A DNA stretch of 64,000 nucleotides. Source: JALZEG01 sp035942255 (lineage in GTDB: Bacteria; Actinomycetota; CADDZG01; WHSQ01). The notes under the pieces are model-generated. The model was given only the letters and a program-made list of their open reading frames with translations, did not search any database and was not told the DNA's origin. Shown piece after piece: positions 10,101-16,794 of the stretch. Positions within the stretch are counted from its first letter, which is position 1. Each line of letters starts with the position of its first letter. The stretch spans positions 1-64,000 of the forward strand of contig DASZDG010000141.1 in NCBI GenBank assembly GCA_035942255.1, written 5' to 3'. Position numbers and translations under genes: made by a program.

Positions 10101-10355
10101 GAGCCCGACGGCGGGCACTGGCGCCTCACGCAGGAGGACGCGATCGCCGCCGTCGAGGCCGGGAAGCTGTCGCTCTACGTCGAAGCCCCCGCGGGAGACC
10201 GCGTCGAGGTCGTCGTAGCGCGCCGGCGCAACCGCAAGTACCTGAAGACCGAGGCCGACGGCGACCTGCCGAACAACCTGCTGTCGCTCCCCGACTTTCC
10301 GCCGGAGGCCGTCGCGGACGTCGCCCGGCAGTGCGAGCCGCGCGCGCGGAAGTAG
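7125..10355 (+). CDS. Large beta-rich protein ending in HhH and DUF3892-like domains
   Basis: A 1076-residue protein, ATG at 7125, 13 bp after the previous stop. Most of it is beta-rich and lacks a signal peptide. Two segments look like carbohydrate-binding/jelly-roll modules (LANGDFSSWLEE near residue 526 and LSNAALRAEDEDGVPTGWSA near 685). A short VTPGITPAVTPGVS repeat lies near residue 147. After a Pro-rich linker (~865-890) comes a helix-hairpin-helix-like segment (VRGIGPRREETLASAGVASA). The last ~75 residues (RIHAVGGV...KLSLYVEAP...NNLLSLPDF) match the pattern I know for DUF3892. It is the last gene of the operon, so it may be a fibre or an effector-like partner of the tail structure. 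The domain assignments are by eye; the function is unknown. Confidence 0.6.
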   Translation: MRLTAARTAGPAPFEGDLTLRLHGLPLDAVVTSARLTVAPAAPIDPAAEPFTYGLLATDPAPAGFSVTSGTGFVEVDLHARRTLRSVTGSGVAGATLQVDAGGLFLPIAQNGTIAGPDDEGFTLDGNVADLPGVTAARFRLTTPRVTPGITPAVTPGVSQVTVRSAPSNVSARLGSLPPFWTRVGDLAGEETTPDFTAVLQEALRDAPGVNGSKEIDVVVHSDTLCRLDVTCAVEYVRTQSALPAGLAEATLAFDHASFPAGTPASVAVELPVGATVAPGATAGRLAGAFESSRVLAGALGPLAPDVFVTVAPARSQAHPIEAAGDERITAIDLLLRAAPAGASVDLTLVADADGKPWDQPLLARPVNVRVERAPSGAATWLSAALPQEVRLDAGRRYWVVLQCLEGEAEWAAEPAPAGSPGLQTSLDGGLSWRPATAVGTTGLLGAFVRLRKAPAGFEMPVRIEVGAPERVDVDHGIAAIRGHADLVTLDRFAPLGRLELALDFPELGAALGTVATRAAVAACPEGEQLANGDFSSWLEETGSDDEGSRQRAEHWQLTTGRIINDGAMMGSETERTGLSQVVPAAGGCRYALTVDSSGGAPEHGAGSAVELLWTGGAEVRTDTLTLASPVGAEKRDTASAVHTLEVVAPDDATQVEVRFVVPPAAFLTVSEISLVASPGVLSNAALRAEDEDGVPTGWSADPREAVAIWDAGLAGIALGNDGDVEARLSQSAPAEAGSFELELEADVPDDVAAPPRLEVEWLDATEAPAAGAPMVETLAPGSFDRIVLRGDVPAGAATARVAFVLPPAEPEAVLVRRVALSFPATVTIPVTFVADAPGELTLSDPRVTYDLAPASAPAPPGGLWPATPPGETPAPAREEKHAPTARRVTRVLPGDGMTVGPRGGHAVPASAVRGIGPRREETLASAGVASAQDLAATPPETVAALLRVGLPSARAMVAEAGAATTGGTRVDWIDKPFRFDPRQRIHAVGGVEPDGGHWRLTQEDAIAAVEAGKLSLYVEAPAGDRVEVVVARRRNRKYLKTEADGDLPNNLLSLPDFPPEAVADVARQCEPRARK

Positions 10356-10362
10356 CGGCCGG

Positions 10363-10959
10363 CTACCCCGCCGCCGACACCGTGAGCTCAGTCGCCATGC
10401 CCTCCTGGAAGTGGTTCTCGACGCCGTCCTCCTCTTCGTGGACGAGGTTGCAGAAGAGGACGTAGCGGCCGGGCTCGAGGTCGAACACCCCGCTGCACTC
10501 CGTCCCCGCCGGGAACGCCTCGACCTCCCCGACGAACGAGCCGGCCGCATCGAGCGCCGGGATGTCGACGCTGTCGTCGGCCGCGAGGGGCAGCGAGTCG
10601 ATCGACTTGGCACGAGTGACCGCGAGCTCGTGCTCGTCCTCGCCGACGTTGGCGATCTCGAACTTGACCGCGCCGGCGGCCACGGAGCCCGCGTCCGGCA
10701 CGACGCTCCACTCGTCGAGCTCGACGTGGACCTCGGTGTCCTCCAGGCGTCCCGCGCCGACCTCGGTGCACCCGGCCTCGCCGGTGGCGACGCCGGTCGC
10801 GGAGCCGCTGCCGGAGCGGGTCCCGCTGCCGGAGCCCGAACCCGAGCCGGACGCCGATCCCGAGCTCCGCACGGACGCGCCGTCGTCGGTGCCGCACGCG
10901 GCCCCCGCGACACCCAGCACGAGAGCAAGCACCAGACCAACCACCGTTCGTGCCACCAC
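10363..10959 (-). CDS. Cupredoxin-like lipoprotein
   Basis: A 198-residue exported protein starting at GTG 10959 behind a good AGGAGG. The signal peptide ends in the lipobox VAGAAC, followed by a GS/GT linker (residues ~30-55). The rest is a cupredoxin-like beta domain with probable copper ligands: His in EDEHELAV and the C-terminal FCNLVH...HFQEGM cluster (Cys, His, Met). It should sit on the outer face of the membrane and bind copper, or possibly iron as in EfeO-type cupredoxins. It ends 7 bp from the convergent tail operon and is divergent from the exported ferrochelatase-like gene, sharing the palindrome at 10992-11007. The metal is not certain. Confidence 0.75.
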   Translation of the reverse strand: MVARTVVGLVLALVLGVAGAACGTDDGASVRSSGSASGSGSGSGSGTRSGSGSATGVATGEAGCTEVGAGRLEDTEVHVELDEWSVVPDAGSVAAGAVKFEIANVGEDEHELAVTRAKSIDSLPLAADDSVDIPALDAAGSFVGEVEAFPAGTECSGVFDLEPGRYVLFCNLVHEEEDGVENHFQEGMATELTVSAAG

Positions 10960-10991
10960 GAGCCTCCTGTTCGTCGGGCCTAATCGCTCAA

Positions 10992-11007
10992 GTTAGGGTG
11001 CCCTAAC
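10992..11007. promoter_or_regulatory. Iron-box-like palindrome
   Basis: GTTAGGG-TG-CCCTAAC is a perfect 7+7 bp inverted repeat in the 77-bp gap between two divergent exported metal-protein genes. It contains TTAGGN4CCTAA, which also occurs inside the DtxR/IdeR consensus. It is therefore a candidate metal-dependent repressor site controlling both genes. The regulator is not in the window. Confidence 0.5.
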
Positions 11008-11036
11008 CAGACGAACCTACCCCGTGGAGGGGAGCG

Positions 11037-12386
11037 ATGCGAACCCACACCCTGCCCCGGCTCCTCGTTGCCGCCGCGCTCGCGGTGGCCGTGCTCGCCC
11101 CGCTCTCCGCGGCGGGGGCCGAGGCGTCACCCCGGCTCGGCGTCTTGCTCGTAGATCACGGGGAGCCGCCCGAATACAACGAGCTCACCTACGAGAGCTT
11201 CAGGAAGTTCTTCGACCACCTGATCGAGATGGGGCTCATCCCCGCGTGGGTGAAGCTGATCGACAGCGGGACCGTGACGCAGGACAGGGGTTGCTTCGAC
11301 TGTCCCGCGCCGTCCGGCGAGCCCGAGCTGATCGACGCGTGGCTCCGCCCTCAGGGACGTGCCGGCGTCTACGTCCCCGCCTCGGACAACGCACCCGCCC
11401 ACTACGTCGTGCCGGGCGGGCCCGGGCTCGGCGAGCCCGATGTGTTCGAGCACGTCGGCCTCACCGCGTGGCAGGAGTGGGAGGTCATGGGTGGTCGTTC
11501 TCCCAACTACGACCAGAAGCTCCCCAAGAAGCTCGCAGTAGTCGAGCGGCTGCGCGAGCGTTACGGCGACGACCTGCCGGTCGCGATCGGGTACGGCATA
11601 GACCCGCGCATCGACGGGAAGAGGCGCGACGTCCGCGTGGCCGTGGAGGAGCTGGTGGACGCGGGGGCCGAGCACCTCGTGGTGGCGTACCACGGCGTGG
11701 GCTTCTCGGACGTGATGCAGACGCACATGCTGCGGCACGAGATCCACGAGATCCTGGACGAGATCGCGCCCGGCGTCACGGTCTCGTACACGGCCCCCCT
11801 CGGCACGACGGATCGGTACGTCGACGCGGTCGTAGCGAAGGCGCTCGCGGAGCTGCGCCGGCTCCCCAGGTCCGCCCGCGTCGCGATCCACCTGTCCGGC
11901 CACGGCCTCCCCACCGGCAAGTGCGGCGACTACGACTGCGGAGCGGACGCCTACCACGAGGTCGCGCGCTCCCTCTTCGAGCGGACGAGCGCCGCGATCC
12001 TCGACGCGGCGGCGCGTCCCGGCCTCGGCGTGTTCCACGTCTACGGCGACGGCGGCGAGGGCGACGACGACCCGGACGACGAGGTCGACTCGCCCCTGGA
12101 GGCCCTGGCGGAGCGTCAGACGGCGGGGTTCACCCACGTCGTCGACATCCCGTACGAGTTCGACTCCGACTCGCGGGACACGCTGATCGTTCTCCGGAGC
12201 GGCTACGGGCGTCCCGAGGGGGAATGGGACCGGCGCTTCGAGTCCCGCTTCCGGCACGACGGTATGAGGGTGACGATCACCAACAGCTCGTTCGGAGCCG
12301 GCGCCAAGACCGACGCGTACGAGAACGTGATCGTCGCCGAGATCGAGCGGGTGTGGTCGCAAGTGGCCGCACCCGACCACCACTAG
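11037..12386 (+). CDS. Exported ferrochelatase/CbiX-superfamily protein
   Basis: A 449-residue protein, ATG at 11037 with GGAGGGGAG in front. Residues 1-~30 form a signal peptide ending around AAGAEA. The mature part has features of the chelatase superfamily: LGVLLVDHGEPPEYNELTY near the start, VMGGRSPNYDQ (compare the GGGSP motif of ferrochelatase), VAIGYGIDP, VVAYHGVGFSD, and HLSGHGLPTGKCGD where the metal-inserting His of ferrochelatases lies. The family normally inserts Fe or Co into tetrapyrroles in the cytosol or at the inner membrane; an exported member is unusual. An acidic stretch (GDGGEGDDDPDDEVD) could bind metal. It is divergent from a cupredoxin lipoprotein and shares an iron-box-like site. 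Activity and substrate are unproven. Confidence 0.6.
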   Translation: MRTHTLPRLLVAAALAVAVLAPLSAAGAEASPRLGVLLVDHGEPPEYNELTYESFRKFFDHLIEMGLIPAWVKLIDSGTVTQDRGCFDCPAPSGEPELIDAWLRPQGRAGVYVPASDNAPAHYVVPGGPGLGEPDVFEHVGLTAWQEWEVMGGRSPNYDQKLPKKLAVVERLRERYGDDLPVAIGYGIDPRIDGKRRDVRVAVEELVDAGAEHLVVAYHGVGFSDVMQTHMLRHEIHEILDEIAPGVTVSYTAPLGTTDRYVDAVVAKALAELRRLPRSARVAIHLSGHGLPTGKCGDYDCGADAYHEVARSLFERTSAAILDAAARPGLGVFHVYGDGGEGDDDPDDEVDSPLEALAERQTAGFTHVVDIPYEFDSDSRDTLIVLRSGYGRPEGEWDRRFESRFRHDGMRVTITNSSFGAGAKTDAYENVIVAEIERVWSQVAAPDHH

Positions 12387-12415
12387 AGCGCCGGGGCTCC
12401 GCTACGATCCCGACG

Positions 12416-13006
12416 ATGGACCTCCGCTACCGGCTCGGTCTCGTTCTCGTGGCGCTCGCCGGCCTGCTGACCGGCCACGCGGCCTCGTACTTCGTGGTCG
12501 CGCCCGATGCCCACGAGCGGGCGGCTCTGCTGGCGGTGACCGGGCACTCGCAGCACGGGGCGTTCGGCACGATCGCGCTCGCCGCTGCGGTCGCCGGGCT
12601 GATCGGGATCGTCATGCACCGAGCCCGGACGCGCTGCGAGGTTGCCGGGCCGGGCGTCTCGCGGCTGCGGGTCGCGACGCTCCTCTGGGCCGCGCAGACG
12701 GCGGGGTTCGTGCTCCTCGAGACGTGGGAGCGGGGCCACGGGATCGCGGGGGCCGCGGAGCTGGCTGCCGAGCCCGCGTTCCTGGTGGGTCTCGTCGCGC
12801 AGCTCGTCGTCGCCGTCGTCGCGACCGCGCTCGTCGTGCTCGTCCGCGCGACCGTCGACGCGCTGCTCCGCCTCCTCACCAGGCCTCTGGACGAGACGCC
12901 GTCGCCGGCCTTCACCCCCACGACCCGCGTCGCCGCGCCGGTCTCCGTCTCCCGTGCGGCGTGGAACCTGAGAGGACCGCCGTCTCCCGCCGGTTCTCCG
13001 AGCTGA
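12416..13006 (+). CDS. Four-helix membrane protein, unknown
   Basis: A 196-residue protein from ATG 12416. Hydrophobic segments near residues 7-27, 45-66, 83-100 and 122-145 suggest four membrane helices. Potential metal-binding His residues cluster between the first two helices (GHAASYF, HERAALL, GHSQHG). The C-terminal ~45 residues are polar and Pro/Ser-rich. It lies just upstream of ycnI- and copC-like genes and may belong to the same copper-handling unit. I do not recognise the family. Confidence 0.6.
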   Translation: MDLRYRLGLVLVALAGLLTGHAASYFVVAPDAHERAALLAVTGHSQHGAFGTIALAAAVAGLIGIVMHRARTRCEVAGPGVSRLRVATLLWAAQTAGFVLLETWERGHGIAGAAELAAEPAFLVGLVAQLVVAVVATALVVLVRATVDALLRLLTRPLDETPSPAFTPTTRVAAPVSVSRAAWNLRGPPSPAGSPS

Positions 13007-13050
13007 GACCGGCCGCGGAGGATCCGCGGCCCCGAGACGGGAGAAGACAG

Positions 13051-13728
13051 ATGAGAAGAGCCCTAGTGGGCGCGCTCGTGGGCGCGCTCGTGGCAGTGCT
13101 TGCTCCGGCGGCCGCCGCGCACGTGACGGTGCAGCCGAACGAGGCGATATCCGGGACGTTCTCGAGGTTCGTCGTGCGCGTGCCGAACGAGAGGCCCGAC
13201 GCCGACACCACCAAGGTCGTCGTGAACATGCCGCCTCTTACGTTCGTCAGCTTTGAGCCCAAGGACGGGTGGAAGCGCAAGGTGGAGATGGTCGAGCTGG
13301 ACGAGCCGATCGACGCCTTCGGCCAGGAGATCACGGAGGCCGTCGGCAGCGTGACGTGGAAAGGCGGCCGCATCGGCCCCGGCGAGTTCCTCGAGTTCGG
13401 CTTCTCCGCGCGGATGCCGGACGGGGAGGAGACGCTGACGTTCGAGGCGCTCCAGACCTACACCGGTGGTGAGGTCGTCGAGTGGACGGGGGCCGCGGAC
13501 TCGGAGACGCCTGCGGCGACGGTGACGACGTACGACCTCGGGCTGGGCGAGGGCGAAGGCGAGATCGCGCTGCTCGCCGAGCTTGCATCCGACGACGGCG
13601 CCGAAGACGACGACGACGACGAGGAAGGGTCGGGCATGGGGGCGATCCTTGGCGGCTTCGCTCTTCTGGTGGCGCTCATCGCGCTGGTGCTCGCGTTGAG
13701 GCGGCCGGGGACCGCGAGCACGGCATGA
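13051..13728 (+). CDS. YcnI/DUF1775 copper-binding protein
   Basis: A 225-residue exported protein, ATG 13051. The signal peptide ends at AAAA before HVTVQPNEA, so the mature protein would begin with His; an N-terminal His with downstream Glu and Trp is the mono-histidine copper brace described for DUF1775. The sequence continues with FVVRVPNERPDADTTKV and FEPKDGWKRKV, typical of the family. An Asp/Glu-rich linker leads to a C-terminal membrane helix (ILGGFALLVALIALVLAL), so the domain is tethered outside the cell. Its stop overlaps the start of the CopC-like gene (ATGA), supporting a joint role in copper acquisition or tolerance. Confidence 0.85.
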   Translation: MRRALVGALVGALVAVLAPAAAAHVTVQPNEAISGTFSRFVVRVPNERPDADTTKVVVNMPPLTFVSFEPKDGWKRKVEMVELDEPIDAFGQEITEAVGSVTWKGGRIGPGEFLEFGFSARMPDGEETLTFEALQTYTGGEVVEWTGAADSETPAATVTTYDLGLGEGEGEIALLAELASDDGAEDDDDDEEGSGMGAILGGFALLVALIALVLALRRPGTASTA

Positions 13729-14234
13729 AGGTGCTCGCCGTCCTCGCTGCGGTGATCGTGTTCGGGCTCGCGCAGGCAGACCCTGCGCGAGCCCACGCCG
13801 AGCGCTCGGCGTCGTCCCCCAAGGAGGGGGCGACGCTGGGGGCCGTGCCGGACGAGCTGAACGTGACCTTCACGGAGCCCCCGACCGGCGACGCGACCGT
13901 CGCCGTGCTCGACGGGTGCGGACGCGACGTCGTCACCGACGTCCAGGTGCAGAACTTCGAGATAACCGCGCCGCTGTCGGCGGGGCAGCCAGGCACGTGG
14001 AGGGTCGACACGAACGTGATCTCGGCGGTCGACGGCCACAACACGCGGGACCGATGGGCGTTCGAGGTCCGGGGGGAGCCGGACTGCTCGGCCCCCGAGT
14101 CCGCGGGCCCCGGCGCGGCCGGAGACGGCGAGGACGAGGAGGGCGGCGGCGTCCCCGTCGCCGTGATCGTGCTCGGCGGTGCGACCGTGCTGCTGGTCGT
14201 GCTCGGGCTGGCGCTGCGGGGCCGCGGGGGCTGA
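13725..14234 (+). CDS. CopC-domain copper-binding protein
   Basis: A 169-residue exported protein. The signal peptide ends before HAERSASSPKEGATL, so the mature N-terminus is again His, the first copper ligand of CopC. The domain (residues ~24-125) has the CopC order: LNVTFTEPP, then ISAVDGHNTRDRWAF, where the DGH His is the second ligand. A Gly/Glu linker is followed by a C-terminal membrane helix (VAVIVLGGATVLLVVLGLAL). Translation is coupled to the YcnI gene. There is no CopD-type permease next to it, unlike many such clusters. Confidence 0.85.
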   Translation: MKVLAVLAAVIVFGLAQADPARAHAERSASSPKEGATLGAVPDELNVTFTEPPTGDATVAVLDGCGRDVVTDVQVQNFEITAPLSAGQPGTWRVDTNVISAVDGHNTRDRWAFEVRGEPDCSAPESAGPGAAGDGEDEEGGGVPVAVIVLGGATVLLVVLGLALRGRGG

Positions 14235-14312
14235 AACCTCTCGCCGCGGGGAGGAGCGCGTCTACCCTCCGTAGAACGCGTGACGGACGAAGCCCATGCA
14301 AAGGACGAGACG

Positions 14313-14471
14313 ATGAAGCGATTCCGGCTCCTGTTGGTTGCGGCCCTGGCATCTTCCGCGCTGTTCGTTGCGGCTCCGCCGGCGCAGGCGCGCTGTCTGC
14401 CCGAGTTCGCGCTGGTCTGCCGCGTGTACGTGATCGTGTGCGACGCGCTCGGCAAGCCCTGCGCCGTCTAG
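14313..14471 (+). CDS. Small secreted Cys-containing peptide
   Basis: A 52-residue product from ATG 14313, preceded by GGACGAGACG. Residues 1-26 form a clear signal peptide (KRFRLLLVAALASSALFVAA...AQA). The mature peptide would be only about 26 residues, with four cysteines (RCLPE, LVCRV, IVCDA, PCAV), which could form two disulfides. An upstream in-frame ATG at 14283 exists but gives a poorer leader. No family is recognised; it could be a signalling, antimicrobial or structural peptide, or a chance ORF. Confidence 0.45.
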   Translation: MKRFRLLLVAALASSALFVAAPPAQARCLPEFALVCRVYVIVCDALGKPCAV

Positions 14472-14521
14472 ACCCTCAGCATCCCCGTTTCTCCCGCTGC
14501 GGTTCGCGGTAGACCAGCGGG

Positions 14522-14971
14522 ATGACACAGAAGCAGGACCGCGAGCTCATCGAGCTCCTGAACGAGCTGCGCGTCGCGTTGCCGGGCGTGCAGGTGCTGT
14601 TCGCGTTCCTGCTCGTCGTCCCGTTCAGCCAGGGGTTCGTCGACGTCACGTCCACGCAGAAGGCCGTCTACTTCGCGGCGTTCCTGTGCACGACGCTCGC
14701 GACCGTCCTGTTGATCGCGCCCACGACGTACCACCGCCTGCGGTGGCGCCAGCACGACAAGGAGCAGATGCTCGCGACGGCCAACAAGCTCGTGATCGTG
14801 GGCATGGCCTTCCTCGCGCTCGCGATGTCGTGCGTCGTCTACTTCATCACGGACTTCCTGTACTCGGAGCTGGCCGCGCTGGTGACCGCGCTGGCCGCGG
14901 GATCGTTCGGGTTCTTCTGGTTCGCGCTGCCGCTCTATCGCGCGGCAACGGCGGGACCTCAACCTAAGTAG
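14522..14971 (+). CDS. DUF6328-like membrane protein
   Basis: A 149-residue protein starting at ATG 14522. It begins with a charged helix (ELIELLNELRVALPG) followed by about four membrane segments near residues 22-42, 50-66, 84-110 and 116-137. The pattern E.L.ELRV..PG.Q.LFAFLL...F and APTTYHRLRWR after the second helix fits DUF6328, a family of unknown function common in Actinomycetota. Its last 13 bases overlap the end of the convergent zinc-ribbon gene. Confidence 0.65.
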   Translation: MTQKQDRELIELLNELRVALPGVQVLFAFLLVVPFSQGFVDVTSTQKAVYFAAFLCTTLATVLLIAPTTYHRLRWRQHDKEQMLATANKLVIVGMAFLALAMSCVVYFITDFLYSELAALVTALAAGSFGFFWFALPLYRAATAGPQPK

Positions 14972-15108
14972 TAGCCCTCGAGTGGCGCGAACGCGCGGTC
15001 GGTGAGCGTCGGGATAACGGGGGAGGAGCACACGGGGCACGAGCCGGACTCGTTCTCCTCCAGGAAGACGGTTCGCTCGCAGTTGACGCAGATCGCTGTG
15101 GTCGCCAT
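14959..15108 (-). CDS. Small zinc-ribbon protein
   Basis: A 49-residue protein read from ATG 15108 to the stop at 14959-14961. It has two knuckles, CVNC (residues 7-10) and CPVC (residues 24-27), spaced as in rubredoxin-like zinc ribbons, and a hydrophobic C-terminus (PLEGYYLG). A strong TAGGAGGGTCCC sits directly upstream of the ATG, which argues that it is expressed. The 3' end overlaps the convergent gene at 14522-14971. Function unknown; such ribbons often bind nucleic acid or protein. Confidence 0.65.
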   Translation of the reverse strand: MATTAICVNCERTVFLEENESGSCPVCSSPVIPTLTDRAFAPLEGYYLG

Positions 15109-15260
15109 GGGACCCTCCTAACCCGGCTGTGGTCGGAAGGCTGTCTCTCTCAACCCGTTCGGCCATTGTGCCCGCTTCGCCAGGCCCTGTCGAGCCGTAT
15201 TCGCGCGCAAAAGGCATACTTGTCCGGGTTCGGGGAGCGCGCGAGGGGGACGAGGGGATC

Positions 15261-16307
15261 ATGGAGAGAGGCCGCCGCGCCCGAGGAGTGGGCGCCGTCG
15301 TTGCCGCACTCATCTCGGCACTGACCGTGGCACCACCGGCCGCCCCCGCGCCACTTCGGTCCGCGCGAGCGGGCCTCCCGCGCCCGATCGCGGCGTTCCT
15401 CCAGGAGTCGCAGCAGCAGCTCGACACCCGCAACCTGATGCTGGCCCAGTTCACGAGGCCGCGGCACAAGGGCTACGGCTGGAGCGTCGTCGCGTTCAAG
15501 GAGAACGCGTCGGCCCGGACGAACCTCACGATCTCGTTCGTCCGCTCCACCGTCGAAGACACGCAGACGCAGACGAGCAGGTTCGGCTGGACGCTGCCGA
15601 AGGGCGCGCTCCGGATGGGCCCGAAGCTCAAGCCGTCGTCGCTGGTCACCGGCAAGGGGATGGGGAGCAACGGACGGATCGCGCTGAAGCTCGCCGGGGC
15701 GAGCCAGTTCGTCCGGCTGCGGAACCCCGGCGACTGCAGCGGGACCATCTCGTATCGCGAGGGCTTCTTCCGGGGGACGTTCCGGTTCGACGCCCGCGAC
15801 GACTACTTCGGCAAGATCACCTTCCCGCGGACGCGCGTCGCCCTGTACCGCGCGGACGACCTCGATTGCCCGGAGCCGCAGGCCGGGGCCGGATCGTGCC
15901 CCCCGCACCTCTCGTTGTCGGCGGTGGATGCGGAATCCGGCGTCGCCGTGGGGGCCTTCAAGACGCTCGAGGGCAAGGTCGACCAGAGCGTCCTCGTCGT
16001 CGGCTCTTCCGGCAAGGCGAAGACCGCGCACCGGATCTCGGTGACGGTCGCGGCCCCCGAGTCGTTCGACGCGTCGGACGACATGACGACGGCGCACCTC
16101 GACGGCGACGCGGGCGCGCCGCTCCTCACCGGCGACCTCGACTACCTCGCGCCGCCGCCGCCGACACCCGCGACCGACGACTGCGGCGCGTACCAGACGA
16201 CGTCCGGTCTCGCGACGGGCGACTACACCGCGCACTTCGACTCGATCGGGCCCGTCACGCCCGCGACCACGGGGGTCGAGGCAACGCTGCGCCGCGAGGG
16301 CGCGTAG
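15261..16307 (+). CDS. Secreted protein of unknown function
   Basis: A 348-residue protein. ATG 15261 is preferred over upstream in-frame starts because it is followed at once by a signal peptide (RARGVGAVVAALISALTVAPPAAPAP). The rest is beta-rich with four cysteines in likely pairs (GDCSG, DDLDCPEP, GSCPPH, DDCGAY). A central segment contrasts structured motifs (QFVRLRNPGDCSGTISYREG, FRGTFRFDA) with a Pro-rich joint before the C-terminus. No catalytic motif is visible. It stands between a small zinc-ribbon gene and the FKBP lipoprotein, 10 bp upstream of the latter. Confidence 0.6.
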   Translation: MERGRRARGVGAVVAALISALTVAPPAAPAPLRSARAGLPRPIAAFLQESQQQLDTRNLMLAQFTRPRHKGYGWSVVAFKENASARTNLTISFVRSTVEDTQTQTSRFGWTLPKGALRMGPKLKPSSLVTGKGMGSNGRIALKLAGASQFVRLRNPGDCSGTISYREGFFRGTFRFDARDDYFGKITFPRTRVALYRADDLDCPEPQAGAGSCPPHLSLSAVDAESGVAVGAFKTLEGKVDQSVLVVGSSGKAKTAHRISVTVAAPESFDASDDMTTAHLDGDAGAPLLTGDLDYLAPPPPTPATDDCGAYQTTSGLATGDYTAHFDSIGPVTPATTGVEATLRREGA

Positions 16308-16317
16308 GGTTGGGTGC

Positions 16318-16794
16318 ATGAAGACCTACCGGTGGTTCGCGCTCCTCGCCGCGCTGTCGCTCCTCGTCGCCGCCTGCGGCGACGACTCTCCCTCCGAGGG
16401 CGGGGGAGACGCGGGCGGCGGTGACACGGGCGGTTGCGAGGTCGGCGAGACCGTGACGACCGACTCGGGACTCGAGTACGAGGAGATCGAGTGCGGCGAC
16501 GGCGACGAGGTCGCGCGCGGCGACACGATCACAGTCCACTACACCGGCACGCTCGAGAACGGCGACGAGTTCGACTCCTCCCGCGGCGGCGAGCCGGTCT
16601 CGTTCGCGCTCGACCCCGGCATGCTCATCGAGGGGTGGGTCGAAGGCATCCCCGGGATGAGGGAAGGGGGCCGCCGCGAGCTGACGATCCCTCCGGAGCT
16701 CGGCTACGGCGAAGCGGGGAACCCTCCGGCGATTCCGGGGGACGCAACGTTGATATTCGACGTCGAGGTGATCGAGATCCAGGACGAGCCCTAG
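16318..16794 (+). CDS. FKBP-type peptidyl-prolyl isomerase lipoprotein
   Basis: A 158-residue protein with lipobox LVAAC at residues ~16-20 and a Gly/Asp/Glu linker. The FKBP domain (residues ~48-156) shows ITVHYTGTLENGDEFDSS, IEGWVEGIPGMREGGRRE, LGYGEAGNPPAIPGDATL and FDVEVIEI, with the active-site aromatic and acidic residues conserved. It should catalyse proline isomerisation of secreted proteins outside the membrane. The stop codon TAG lies in CTAG, whose other strand is the stop of the convergent O-mannosyltransferase. Folding and mannosylation of exported proteins may be linked here, but that is inference. Confidence 0.92.
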   Translation: MKTYRWFALLAALSLLVAACGDDSPSEGGGDAGGGDTGGCEVGETVTTDSGLEYEEIECGDGDEVARGDTITVHYTGTLENGDEFDSSRGGEPVSFALDPGMLIEGWVEGIPGMREGGRRELTIPPELGYGEAGNPPAIPGDATLIFDVEVIEIQDEP

